Assembly (NCBI RefSeq): GCF_030247195.1
Contig: NC_080672.1
Location: 744,001-808,000 of the forward strand
Reading direction: 5' to 3'
DNA from: Topomyia yanbarensis
Taxonomy: Eukaryota > Arthropoda > Insecta > Diptera > Culicidae
DNA length: 64,000 nucleotides
Part shown: in pieces, positions 41,563 to 53,030 of the stretch
Position numbering within the stretch: the first letter of the stretch is position 1
Layout of the letters: each line of letters begins with the position of its first letter
Notes under the pieces: model-generated
Told to the model about the DNA's origin: nothing
Database searches by the model: none
Seen by the model: the letters and a program-made list of their open reading frames with translations, nothing else
Position numbers and translations under genes: made by a program

Positions 41563-43419
41563 ACCATATATACGCTTCCTTTGCGATTCAGCTTCTCATT
41601 TTTATTTTTTGAGATATACATAAATTTCTCTAAAAATACTTTTTTGACATAGGAGCGTTGAATAAATAAAAATATTACGAAAATAATGCCAGTAAAATTG
41701 CAATTGTGGCAAAGTTGAGAAAATACAATAATTTTTTTCAACAAAACAAAAATTTCAGTTCATTTGGAAGTTGTAACAATAAATCTCTAAAGTGGCGGAT
41801 GAAAATTAAAAGGTTGTGTACAGAACACATCAATGGTGCGATTAAAAATGTAGCATTGATTTGGACTTGCTGATATTATTGAAACCGTCACAGTAAACAA
41901 CGAAAAAAGACCTCCATTGAAATTTCTGCTTTTCAAATATTTTTATCGAAGAAAAACTAGCAAAAGAGAAAAAATCTTAATCGAGTGTTGTATACAAACC
42001 GAACCTATAAAATTAAACCAGGAAATAATTTTGAGCCGCCCGAAATAACCATTAATTGCACCGAAAGATTCACTCCAAATGATGGATACACTGGCAGTCT
42101 CACGCGCGCGTCGTTTGCTCCCCTTCCCTGTCAGCATACGACCACAAATCCTAGCAGATCTTCACTAATGCCACTCCCGCTCAAAACGAAACTGAGGCTG
42201 GCTCCAATCCATCAAACTCGTCAAAGTGAACGTACTGACAGCGGTTGGGGGTAGAACCCGACCCAGTCCCGAGTTTAAGCAAAAACGGCATAAGGTGTGA
42301 TCTATACCCCGGTTGGCACCGCGGGGAGGTATGGGATAGGAGTTCTGTATCAGAGGTGAATGGCGACAGAGTTTGGCCTCACGTTGCATGATAATACAGC
42401 TTTGTTAACCTAAAAATGACCCACTCCAGAACGTGTCATTAAGTCGTTAATTGACGCGAAATATATTTCCACAATCTGTCGAACCTAAGTGTATGTGATG
42501 AATACTCTTTATATGTTCAAAACACTATCCTAAACTGTGGGATGTGAATATAATTCCTATATTAAACCCATTATTGCCTAACTTATTTTTCATACGTATC
42601 ACAAATTAGGTTTTTCGATCGGAAGAAATGATGTGGTCGTTCCAGTAAAATAATATTTTTACACAAAGCAGTAAGGAACAACTAGTGAAAATCTCAGATT
42701 GATCGATTAATTAGTTCTTGAGATATCGTAATCGCCTCGAATGAACTTTTCAACAAAATACAACTCCGAGATAATCGAATTTTACTGTCGGTGCAGCGAG
42801 TCAACGGTCCAGCGTATCAAGCACTACGCACCACCTATGAGTGGTCAATGATTAGCGGTCTATGAATCGCAGTAACTCAAGTTGTAGTATTCCGATCAAA
42901 ATGAAATTTTGAGAAACTTCTACTCAGCGTATGTAGTTTCAGAATATATAATTTACAAAAATTCGATTTCTTCCATTCTGACAAGAATGATCTAGTTAAG
43001 GTTGTAGTCTGGTCAAATACAACACAAAACCACGTTTGATCAATCTAATATACCCTCAAAATCTTGTATTATAGCTAATAAATATTTTTCGACACACTCG
43101 GCCGAAAAATTTTCTACCCAGTTATTTTTCCACCGATTTACAACATTTTAAGTGTTCTGAAAAGAAACAAATGACCTTCCCAATGGCATGTTATTTTCTT
43201 TTGCTAAAAAGACTATGGAGTTTTAAAAAAAATATAATAATCCACATTTTTATTTTGAAGCGTCTTTGTTTTAATGGAAATTTAGAGAGAACATTTAATT
43301 TCGTATCCAACTACCTACTAAATTATCAAACTGGGCTAAAAATAGCTGATTTCCTCGCATGGATTTTAAGGGGGTAGCCTCATATAAAATTTCCAAAAAA
43401 TCGATTTTTTTGTGCCTGT
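41563..43419. other. Spacer with a GC-richer block at 42040-42400
   Basis: The block at 42040-42400 is open on both strands (89 and 74 codons) and includes ACCCCGGTTGGCACCGCGGG and GGTATGGGATAGGAGTTCTG, which look like part of a repeat I cannot name. The rest is AT-rich. Confidence 0.35.
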
Positions 43420-43815
43420 TCCGAAAATATCCATACAGATGGAGTTTCACTAAACGGGAAGTGGTCATCTAGGTTTTCAAAATATCATCAAACATCGATT
43501 TATGGCGTCTACACGTCAAGCACGTTCAAAAAATATTCATAGTTATTGGGTTACGTCTACTCATCAATCCCGTTCCAAAAATATCCATATTGATGGGGGT
43601 TTTAGAGAATTCCACTGAAGCAAAGGTCGCCATTTTGGTTTTCAAAATGGCTGATATGTACTTATCAATCCCGTTACAAAAATACCCATATTATTGGGGC
43701 TAAAGAGAATTTCACTGGACCGGAAGTCGCCATCTTGGTTTTCAACATGGCCTCAGACATAGACATTTGGCGTCTACTCGTTAAAACTGCTCCAAACACA
43801 CCCATATTGTTGAAC
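43420..43815. repeat. Diverged tandem repeat, ~130-bp period
   Basis: Units start with GTTCCAAAAATATCCATATT-like sequence followed by GATGGGG, a GAATTTCACTGGACCGGAAG-like block, GTCGCCATCTTGGTTTTCAA and GGCGTCTACTCATCAATCCC. Starts lie near 43423, 43525 (a shortened unit), 43563, 43668 and 43790. No coding function is apparent. Confidence 0.65.
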
Positions 43816-45359
43816 TTTTCCAAAAATCTTCTAAGTTCATTGCATTCAAAAGGACTTGGAATAAAAGCAGCAGCCGTGTTACTTGCAAACTTACCAGTGC
43901 GTTTAAACCTGGCTTAAGCGTTAAGCTATTCCGGACAGGTAGCACATTGCAACTCATTAAAATCCACGAGATATTAAATGGTCGTGCCGCGTGTCTGTTC
44001 TAGTCAGTCGATTGCATTGCATTTTAAACGAGACAACATCATGACTATATCTTCCAGACACAACAATGAGGCGGTAGACGCTGTGGCATTTATGTAACCC
44101 ACACAACATTTTAACCATGTAGGTACAACTTTCTGCGCGAGTTGAAACATTGCATACCCGAAAATAGAAACGCGATAGGCTCGAGTCGTGTACATTCAAT
44201 GACTAGCAATATAGTTGGGAGGGGAAGGTTGGCAAGATGCGTTTGGATTGTATTTAACACTGCCGGTTGCGACGTGTGTGTGCTGCTTGTAAGTTTGCGA
44301 AATGCGATAAATTAATTTATTTTTATGCTTATGTGTGCTTTGGGCTGACAGTGTGTTTACGGCGATTTTTAGGAACGTATGTTAATGAGCCTAGTAATAC
44401 ACGCGTTTCATAGTTAGAGTAAACGTGATACTGACTCAATTTGATTTGCACGTACTGTGAGGCGTGGATTTGTAAGATTCAGGTGAGCGAAAGATTGAGT
44501 CATGATAGAGCAGTTTCAGTTGTGGTTTATTTTTTATAATGTTACGAAGCAGATCTATATCGATTTTTGGTTAAGCCATCTGACCAAGAGAAAGCACTGG
44601 TTGTTTTTTATTGTTATCACAGGTTTTCAAGCATTTGTATTTTATGACAATTAAATTCCTTAGAGTATATTGATAGAATTCCGAGTTATAAGCGTTTTAT
44701 CTTATTCCTGAGACTCTTTTTTGTTCAGTTTATTCAACAAGCAATTGAAATTTCTATTTCTTCTCAGTGTGCAACAGTTATCGATGAAGACTTAGAGAGT
44801 ACTGCGTATAGTACCTCCAAACTAACATCCAGCACCACAAAAGAGAAAAAAAAATACGACTAAGAAAACGAATACCCAATCATCATTTTCAAAGGCTAGA
44901 ATCAAATATGAACATTCAGCCATGCTATAGCAATCCTGACATTGACATATATAATAAAGAAGGAAAGAGTACAGCAAATACAGCAAATGGTTCCCGTCGA
45001 AAAAATAAACGACTACGAACTGTCGAAAGCTGCGTACATCTATCGCACACAACGTTATTTTATTTGCATTTTTTAAATAGGTAACAACGGCTCAAATCCA
45101 TAGAAAGAAAATAAGTCAATAGCTAAAAGTACACATTAATTTAGCCATGAATTCGTTTAGAGATGTTAGTTCATTGAAAAAAATCTCCCTAATTTGAAGA
45201 ACTTTCTTATCAATCACTTTGATTGAATGTTAAAAACTAATAAAAGTATTAAACAGATATTAATTAACACATTAGGTTTCCGCTCTGTGATGCAAATCAT
45301 ACACATTTTGCAGTTTTTCTAATGTAAAAAAATCTCAGAAATTGAACGGAACCTTTTTG
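43816..45359. other. AT-rich spacer, nothing recognised
   Basis: Short open frames only; the two overlapping minus-strand frames at 43957-44199 show no motif. No terminal repeats were identified. Confidence 0.4.
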
Positions 45360-45956
45360 ATCTTTTTCCGTATACGAGAAGTTGGGGTTATACGACTTTT
45401 TGTCTTTCATATTAAATTTTATCATTTTCTGATGCAAATTTCTCTATTACTTTTCAGTCAATTTCAATAAACTGTATCTTGTTGAACGTGGAAAAACCTT
45501 ATGAACTCAATAAAAATAGATTCGTTACCGGAAAAATTCACGAACATGAAATTTTCTGATATTTAGTATCGATTTCACATTTTTATCATTAAATCGCACA
45601 TAATACCTCACTGTAACAAAAAATTCTTATTTAATTTACTACTTTAAGTGTAAAATACTCTCAGGGATCATATGGGAAAAGTTTCATTCCTGAAATAATA
45701 GAGGAAGTTGAGGTATTAGAACATTCAATGAAAAAATGTGATTTATATAGTTAATGACAAAAAAAATTGATGTTTCTGAATTTTACCGGTAACGAATCCA
45801 TTTTTGTTTTATTCCTAAGAATTTTCCACGTTCAACAAGTTCCTTTTTATGAAAATTTATTGGAGAATAGTAGCGATATATGCACGAGAAAATGATAAAA
45901 TTTAACACAAATGACAAAGGGCCCAATCACTCCAACTTTTCGTATTCGGAAAAAGC
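45360..45956. repeat. Foldback element with ~195-bp arms
   Basis: Left arm about 45360-45555 and right arm about 45766-45956 are reverse complements: GATTCGTTACCGG against CCGGTAACGAATC, TTGTTGAACGTGGAAAA against TTTTCCACGTTCAACAA, AAATTTTATCATTTTCT against AGAAAATGATAAAATTT, and CTTTTTCCG..TA at the outer ends. The spacer is about 210 bp and AT-rich. The retroposed insertion at 45988 lies a few bases outside the right arm. Confidence 0.8.
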
Positions 45957-45987
45957 TAAAAAATGTTATTAAAAATAGGGGATTTTG

Positions 45988-47813
45988 CGTTGCGTTGCGT
46001 TGCGTTGCGAAGCACGGTGTTATTCGTAGATTGCATACTAACGATTATCATGTTGCCTATAGGTAGTTCAACTCATCTTGCTTGTGAGATAAATGATCGG
46101 GAATGAACTTTATCTCTTTTGAGTTCAGTAAACCAATAGCATGAGAATCATTATTGCCGGCCACGACCATCTTCACCGATACTTAGGATAGGGTAGGAAA
46201 TGTTGATGTAATACCTACTTAGAGAAGGCCCCCGACTCAGCGACGCTTCCATAGGTATTACGGAGTTGGATTGAAGGACAGGTATAGGTCTAGGATTCGC
46301 CATAAGCAGGCAATGCGACCACGAAATGAATGTTTTTATGCGGTGGGATGGTTGGTCTTTGAGTATACAAATGTTCAAAGCAAAAAGACATTTATTTGTT
46401 TTTCTTGTGTTTAAACTCTGGATAGCCGGCCATCGAGAGTAATTACTTTTTTTCCCTAAACTACAGCAATTTGAACTCCAAACAGCCGGCCATAGGAGTA
46501 TTGCTAAAACTGTGAGTTAATCTTATATCTATACTTGATATTCGGTACGATCACGCGTGATTGGCGAAAGACTAAGCAAAGTGGGAAATGATCGAGAAGC
46601 AATATCAAGAATAAACAATTTGTGACATTTTAGAGTGAATCGCGTGAGTGAATGAAAACAACGTCTATATATGTACGATTTTTACCGGAGACAATACTGA
46701 TCGACGTATATTATTATGTTTCCGTACCCGAATATATCGGCAAATTCACATTTCAAAAATTTTATGATAGACGCGCCAAAAAGCAAAATAAATTGCGGTC
46801 TTGCAAGCTAAATACGCGCGGCGTTCGGTTTCCGAAGTCAAAGGAGAATGATAAACATACTGCGACGACATGGATTAAAATCTTATTCTGGGCACCCGGC
46901 ATCATCCCATCGCTCGCTTGAAAATTCTATGAATCAAGTTACAATTTGTGAGAAAAAAACCAAATAAACGAATATTTATTAAAAAAAACTGGAAAAACTG
47001 GCTCAAATTTAAAAAAAACTGGAAGATTCCCCCAATTGTCCGCCTGACTGGATGTTGCAAAAAAACTTGAGGAATCCAGTCCAAACTGGAAGGTTGGCAT
47101 CGCTGGGTGTCACTGGTTCCCAGATTCAAATCTTTTGCCTTTGATGCTATCAATATATTGGCGATAATAATATCTTCCTACCTTGTTCGTCTGCATTTCA
47201 CACCGGTTCATACTTACGAGAGCCCTTCTTACTCTTTGCTTGCTTCGCTCGATTCCGTCGCTGAAGTATGGTATGTGAAAAACCACCACTACTACCCAGC
47301 TTAATATTGCTATCCTTCCTTTTCACTGCACATTTGTATATCGAAATATTTCAGTCATACGTCAGATCTCACAAGTTTCTCTCTTCATTTCCGATTTAAA
47401 TTCACACACACATACATCTACTACTATTCGCACTAGCGCTAGAGAAGGAGCAAAGGAAAGAGAAAAAACGGAGAAAAAAAATCGCTGGGTCTCGTCTCTG
47501 TATTCGCTCCGCTCGTCGCCGTCCGTCGCCTTCGTCCCGCGTAATAGAGGCGGAATTTCGTTCTCCTCTCCCATCGGCTGGCGGTACTGCTCCCTTGATG
47601 TAACGCGTTCTTTCGCGTTTTTATTTTGCCAATTTTAGTGGCCACTTCACTACATTTAGCAAAAAATCTTCACCGGTTTCCGGAACTTCCGGTTGCACTC
47701 CGACTATTCTGGTACACTTAACACATTCACTTGTCTACACTACTGCGACATTTACCGATGAAAAAGCACTTTTCTTAGCTCCGCACGGCAGCGAAGTCAG
47801 CAGTTCGTTGGAC
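45988..47813 (-). mobile_element. 1.8-kb retroposed insertion with perfect 23-bp target duplication
   Basis: A 23-base sequence (45965-45987) is repeated exactly at 47814-47836, and everything between is inserted. Read on the minus strand the insertion begins GTCCAACGAACTGCTGACTT, has a GC-richer 5' leader, and ends in four to five AACGC repeats directly at the target. A long target duplication plus a simple-repeat tail is the signature of target-primed reverse transcription by a non-LTR element. No RT is present, so it is an internally deleted or non-autonomous copy. The 3' part (GGTGAAGATGGTCGTGGCCG, then GGCAATAATG) looks like a retroelement 3' UTR. The perfect duplication points to recent insertion. 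Confidence 0.85.
47439..47645 (-). CDS. Possible N-terminus of a deleted retroelement ORF1
   Basis: Within the 5' leader of the retroposed insertion the minus strand encodes 68 codons beginning MATKIGKIKTRKNALHQG, strongly basic and followed by Arg-rich stretches and a hydrophobic end. Its position about 170 bases from the 5' end of the element and its basic character would fit the start of ORF1, but no RNA-binding domain or zinc knuckle follows. An overlapping frame (47362-47574) is open too. Function not established. Confidence 0.3.
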   Translation of the reverse strand: MATKIGKIKTRKNALHQGSSTASRWERRTKFRLYYAGRRRRTATSGANTETRPSDFFSPFFLFPLLLL

Positions 47814-47836
47814 GTTATTAAAAATAGGGGATTTTG

Positions 47837-48534
47837 AGGACAAACTGACCCAATGCCCCACTTTTCCGTATTTTTAGAGAATTATAAATAACTCCTTTCA
47901 AATACTAAGGTTATTTCCTTTAAAATGAGGTGTGAATTGTAATTTCTGAGTGCCACTTCAAAAGTTATAGAATTTAATATATTTTCCTTCCTGTGCATCA
48001 TCCCCTTTGTCCTGGAGCTAATATTCATACGATAATCCCGGCCGAGATGAATTTGTATGTCACCCGTTAGAAAATCATTCAATATCGGTGTTAATCTCCC
48101 GGCAGACGCGCTAGGACACAGAGTGCGCACCACTCAGAAAATCAAGCGAAAGCGTCTTTGAACTCCAGCGCCTACTCGTTCAGTGAGCGATTCACGTGAC
48201 TTCAGGAGAGCCACTTTGAGGCACAAATCCCCGACTATGTACGGGGAACGTGCCATTTGAGCCAATATATTCTGATTCCTTCTGATTCCTTACTTTGACA
48301 TTTGTCACAATATGGGAGAGGGGGCCTTCGAAAATTCAAAAAACATTTTTTTTGCGATGCTCTATTGGCACATAAAGACGCTGACTGAGTACGAAAATAT
48401 TGATGTACATGCTATGCTAGAGTTTTTTACATAATAGTTTTTTTTTATCAAATATTGATAAGCCAGCCTTCTAACATTTATGTGTGACCTGAAAGGATTC
48501 TTGGTATCAGTAGGATCGTTGCACTATTCCAGCA
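47837..48534. other. Spacer containing copy 2 of the dispersed ~55-bp motif
   Basis: At 48238-48292, on the minus strand, the string GGCACGTTCCCCGTACATAG with AGAATATATTGGCTCAAAT upstream repeats the motif of 35756-35812, and the match continues into GTCGGGGATTTGTGCCTC as at 9968-10020. No gene is recognised. Confidence 0.5.
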
Positions 48535-49595
48535 AAAGACCCTTTCGGAGTATAAACTGATGTTGTCGTGGAGATGCAGCAGATGTAAAGAGGAAATCTC
48601 AGTTCTCCTTACAAATAAACTAGCTATAACGAAAACTGCGAAGAAAGTGTAGACATCTGCAGATAAAGTATTACAACAATAAGAGGTCTTCAGCTCACTT
48701 TTGAAATATTACCATTTTAACAAAGAAATCACGAAAATGTTATTAGAGCGAAATACAAACACTTTTAACCCTTTCATGCTCAACTTTTTTCTCATGCATG
48801 TAGGGTTTCAAAGCTATTTTTCCTTGAAAACGGTGTGTTCAAGAAACACGAAAAGCCTTTTTTCATAAAGATAGGTGCTTTCCTCGCAGTGCTAAAAGCT
48901 ACTCAATTTTTACCTTCCAATGCTCAATACAATTCTCCTAGAATATTTACAATTGTCCAATTGCGTGGAAAATGTAGTCAAAGACAGTCTAAATTGATAA
49001 GTTTTATCAATTTTCAATAATATTGCACCATAACGAAGATATATAAAAAAATCATTTTCCGTCGTCAACGTAAACTGTCCCTGGCAGCACTGCTCCATCG
49101 GAATCCGATCAGACCAATTGCAATAACTTCAGTTCTAGAGCTGATCCATGTAACTGTGAATACTCAAATTAAAGGCAATAATCACATTATTGAGCCTTAC
49201 TTGTTTTTGTGAGCAAATCTCGCCTCAATCAAAAGTTATAGCTGTTTAAAAACGTTGTTGTCCACAAACAACATGGACATGAATGGGTTAAGCGCCTTTC
49301 GGAGTATAAACTAATGTAGCTGGTATTTTGGGATTCTTTTTGTCGATTAATCAATTGTCTCGTGTCCGCCGACGTCGAATCTCAAAAAAGATGGAGCATA
49401 TGTAAAGAGGAAATCGCAGTTCTCGTTACAGACAAAAACCAACTATAACGAAAACTGCGAAGAAAGCCTAGACATCTCGCGATGAAGTATTACAATAATG
49501 AGAGGTCTCCAGCTCACTTTTGAAAGATTGCTATTTTAACCAAGAAATCACGAAAACGTTATTAGAGAGAAATACATACACTTTTACTAAACCAC
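48535..49595. repeat. Tandem duplication of a 240-300-bp unit, split by a MITE
   Basis: 48535-48768 and 49288-49595 share CTTTCGGAGTATAAACT, ATGTAAAGAGGAAATC, AACGAAAACTGCGAAGAAAG, AGCTCACTTTTGAAA, AAGAAATCACGAAAA and TTATTAGAGMGAAATAC in order. The second copy has an extra segment (GGGATTCTTTTTGTCGATTA...) near its start. Taking out the inserted 519-bp element makes the two copies directly adjacent. Confidence 0.8.
48769..49287. mobile_element. piggyBac-type MITE, 519 bp
   Basis: TTAA at 48765-48768 and 49288-49291 flanks ends reading CCCTTTCATG and CCCATTCATG inward. TTAA duplication with CCC ends is the piggyBac pattern. The interior is AT-rich; two overlapping short open frames (48835-49020 plus, 48910-49098 minus) are not convincing. 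It sits at the junction of two tandem repeat copies. Confidence 0.78.
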
Positions 49596-50907
49596 TTTCT
49601 GACTAAAAAGGACCCCTACATGGAGCCGCCAGTGAACCGCATATTATTACTGTAATTAAATTGCTAGCTGTTTTCAATTCCAATTATGTCGATAGTGCCG
49701 GTGGTTCAGTGGTAATCGCTGGTCTAGGTACATTCCCAACTGAGGTGAAAAGCCGTTCGTGCAGGTCCATGAGGTGATGAGTGAATAAGAAGGGTCTAAA
49801 TAATGGATTCGAAAATGTGAACTCTTTATTGGTATTTAAAATAAATTCCGATGTTTAATTTTAGTTCTACATCCCATTAACTAAATTATGAGCTTGCACT
49901 TACCGATTTTGATATACTATATGACTCTTTTGCCATCACCGAAACTAAACATTAAGAAGCGGTTGATATTGAATGGAAAACAGAGTAATCCATGGATTCT
50001 AAAACAGTTCGTGACTCACCTGAAAATTTAAAAAAAAAAACAAAAGTAAAAAAGTTAGTAATGTAATTAAATGCAGAGTACGAATCATCTTATATTAAAT
50101 CAATATTGCTAACTTCATTTGATTAACTGTCTTAGCCATCATTCACTGAACTTATCGCATACTACATTAAGATTAATACTACCTAGCACTCGCTTTACCC
50201 ATTGAAATTCCGAACGTTCCAATTTTCACCATGGCGAATAATCAATCGACCTTTCAAATGGTGGTTTCGGAACCACTCTCTTTCAAAAACCGCATGGCGT
50301 AAGCGCTATTCCTCCGCTTTATACACATTCCACCATCGCATCTATCTTCACGGACGAACTAAAACCCACAAGCTGATTGACTTTCATCACCCGCGCAACC
50401 AAATCCAAATGGTTTCATCAATCGTTCGAAGGTGATTTGATTTCGACGTAGCGGAAGAACCTTCGACGATGTAGGACACAGTCAGTCAGTCAGTCGAGTC
50501 GAGTCGAGTCAGTGAGAATGCAGTCAGCGTAGGATTGTATCCGTTGCCGCGCTTGCACACTTCAATAGTATGTACAGGAATATATTTACAATCACTTTCC
50601 GTCGGTTCATTTCAAGAAATGCAATCGTAATTCTTGAGCTGTTGGTACCTAGCTATATGAAGGAGCCGTTCGTCTCGAAGACGGATTGTAAACGACACTA
50701 ACTTCATTGGATTTCCTTTCGATGGAGTATCAATCTTGAGCTGGTTTAAATTTCCTAGCTGTCAGTTGTTTTGTCAATTGTGTTTTCATTATTCGCTGGG
50801 TAGAGAAATGTGTTGCTTTAGCAAAGAAGGTTTCGATAATAGGTTCCCTCCCAATTCAACCAGTGTCGATCGATTACTTTGTAAGAAAATCATTTGATTT
50901 TTTTTTG
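49596..50907. other. Spacer with a tRNA-like scrap and a microsatellite
   Basis: At 49695-49760, GTGCCGGTGGTTCAGTGGTA then AGGTACATTCCC resembles polymerase III boxes A and B of a decayed tRNA-derived repeat. At 50483-50516 lies a (CAGT)n/(CGAGT)n microsatellite. The tract 50190-50480 is GC-richer with an open frame of 77 codons lacking motifs. Confidence 0.4.
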
Positions 50908-51200
50908 TATTCCACTTGTCAGTAACTGACACCAACTTGCTGTTAGTTAGACTATATATCCAAACTAACACCGAATTGGCGCCAGTTAGACACTAAATCC
51001 AAACAAGTTACACAATATATGTGCACGCCCAAAGTAACTGGTTGGTACCGAGTGATGTCTCGGTTAGCCAAGCACAGAAGGTCTAGGTCACTCTGGGAAC
51101 TATTTGAATTTAGTGTCTAACTGGCGCCAATTTGGTGTTAGTTCTGAATATATAGTCTATCCGACAGCAAGTGGGTGTCAGTTACTAACGAGTGGAACAG
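50908..51200. mobile_element. Foldback MITE, ~293 bp, ~100-bp arms
   Basis: Left arm 50908-51010 and right arm 51100-51200 are reverse complements: CAGTAACTGACACC against GGTGTCAGTTACT, TAGACTATATAT against ATATATAGTCTA, ATTGGCGCCAGTTAGACACT against AGTGTCTAACTGGCGCCAAT. The spacer is about 90 bp. No clear target duplication, and no coding capacity. Confidence 0.82.
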
Positions 51201-52940
51201 GAAGCATTGAAATCAAACTTTTCTCATGCGCAAATTGGTTCATCTAATTTTATTACATTTGGGAAAAATAAATCTTTCATGAAAATCATGTAAGGTTTGG
51301 TTGAAGAAGAAATGAATACGTAAAATAGTTTATTAAAATTAATTGTGTCATTCATTTTATTTTTTCAGCCAGTTTTTAGGGGGTTTTCAATCTAATTTAA
51401 ATATCTGTTGAGCCTACTGACAGAAATTTGAAACATTTCCATTTTGGCACTCGCCCTCCACTTTGAGCAAAGATAGAAAAGAATATTTACAGCAATTGAC
51501 GAAAGTTTGGCGAACTTAATCATATCTTCGTTCAAAGAAACGTACGATAAATCGTTTCCAAAGAATTCTGTTACAAAAATTGCTCAATTTTGGTGTACAT
51601 CTTGCACTACAAGCAAATTTATCAGAGAATAATTTTAAAATTCGGAGAATGTATGGTGAAATCTACTATTAATCCATTAAAAGATGTGCGAAAAAACCGA
51701 CTTCCAGTATGGAAGTTGTTCAAGTTTGTTTGAGAATTTTATATGAAAGTTGTCTAATTTTGGAATTTGTCTTCCACTCTGAATCTATCGAATCCGAATC
51801 CTTTCACTCTATTCGTACTTCTATTCTCACTGTGCAACAACAGTCAGACAAACGAGCAGACATCAATTACAATATATACTTTTTTTCAGTAACCTTTTCT
51901 GTAAACAGGAACACACAGATAGAGGTCTGATTTACATAGGTAAACAATGTGGTTTGAGCATAGAATGTACCCTGGACGTGATAACGGAGGAAGGAATGAA
52001 GGTGGGTTAACCAAATTTTTTAACTCACGAACACTGTGACCGATATAATTGTTATCCGATTGTAACAATACAATAGGTTGACGGTGCATACTTCAAACTT
52101 TTATACAAAATCGATGAAAGTTTTCCAGACAAAATTTTAAGGAAATTTATTAATTCCATTCAGTACAACAATAAAGCAAATTAATAAAATTAGCAAATGA
52201 TTGAAAAAATAAATCCTAATGCTTTTCATTAATTAAAATTTATACGAGAAAAAACTTGAAAACTACTCAAAACAAACAAAATCATAGAATGTTGAAGATT
52301 TGGTAAAATTCGTAACTGTTTTGAACTGGTCCGACTCAAATTGAAAGCATTGCAATGGTAAAATTTTGCGCCCAACTAATTTTGACAATCATAGCGACAA
52401 TGGCTAAATAGGTGACTAATATCCTTATTGGGTAACTTTTTGAATTCTCTCATTCGACCTAAATAAAGAAACGAATTCGTTAGTTGAGCAGAGGCATGAG
52501 AACTCGACCAGCTCATCTTAGTAAATATGCATGAATCATCTATTGATATAAGGACAGCTCATGTCCAAAAGAAGGAAAAATGTCATAGATATTAAATTGT
52601 TCACGAGAAATTCAAGTAAATTTACATTTTATATAAAATATTCATGAAATCAGGCAATTTATAATCATTATAATTATTTCAAGGTCACGTTTTTTTTTCA
52701 ATGCTCCATCGTTTCCAAAAAGAAAAATTATAGCGCAACCTACTTCGGCATTTCATCATCTTCACTGCGTCAATATTTTGTGTTAGGTAAGTAGAACTGT
52801 AATTCGTTTACGGAATTTCGCCTTCTCAACCGATTGGTAGTCCATTCAAGGTTTAGTGCTACGACGTTCCTAGCTGGTGGGGGTAGCCATATTTTAGAAA
52901 ATTTCCTAAAATATGCCTATTTTTTCGCGTTCAACGGTGG
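51201..52940. other. AT-rich spacer, nothing recognised
   Basis: No gene, terminal repeat or target duplication was found. Open frames stay below 75 codons. Confidence 0.4.
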
Positions 52941-53030
52941 TGTAACCCCTTAATCGACTTTAATTTGACCGAAAGCATATTTGGCCGAAAGCCAGTCGGG
53001 TCGAAAACCAATTTGGCCGAAACCCAATTC

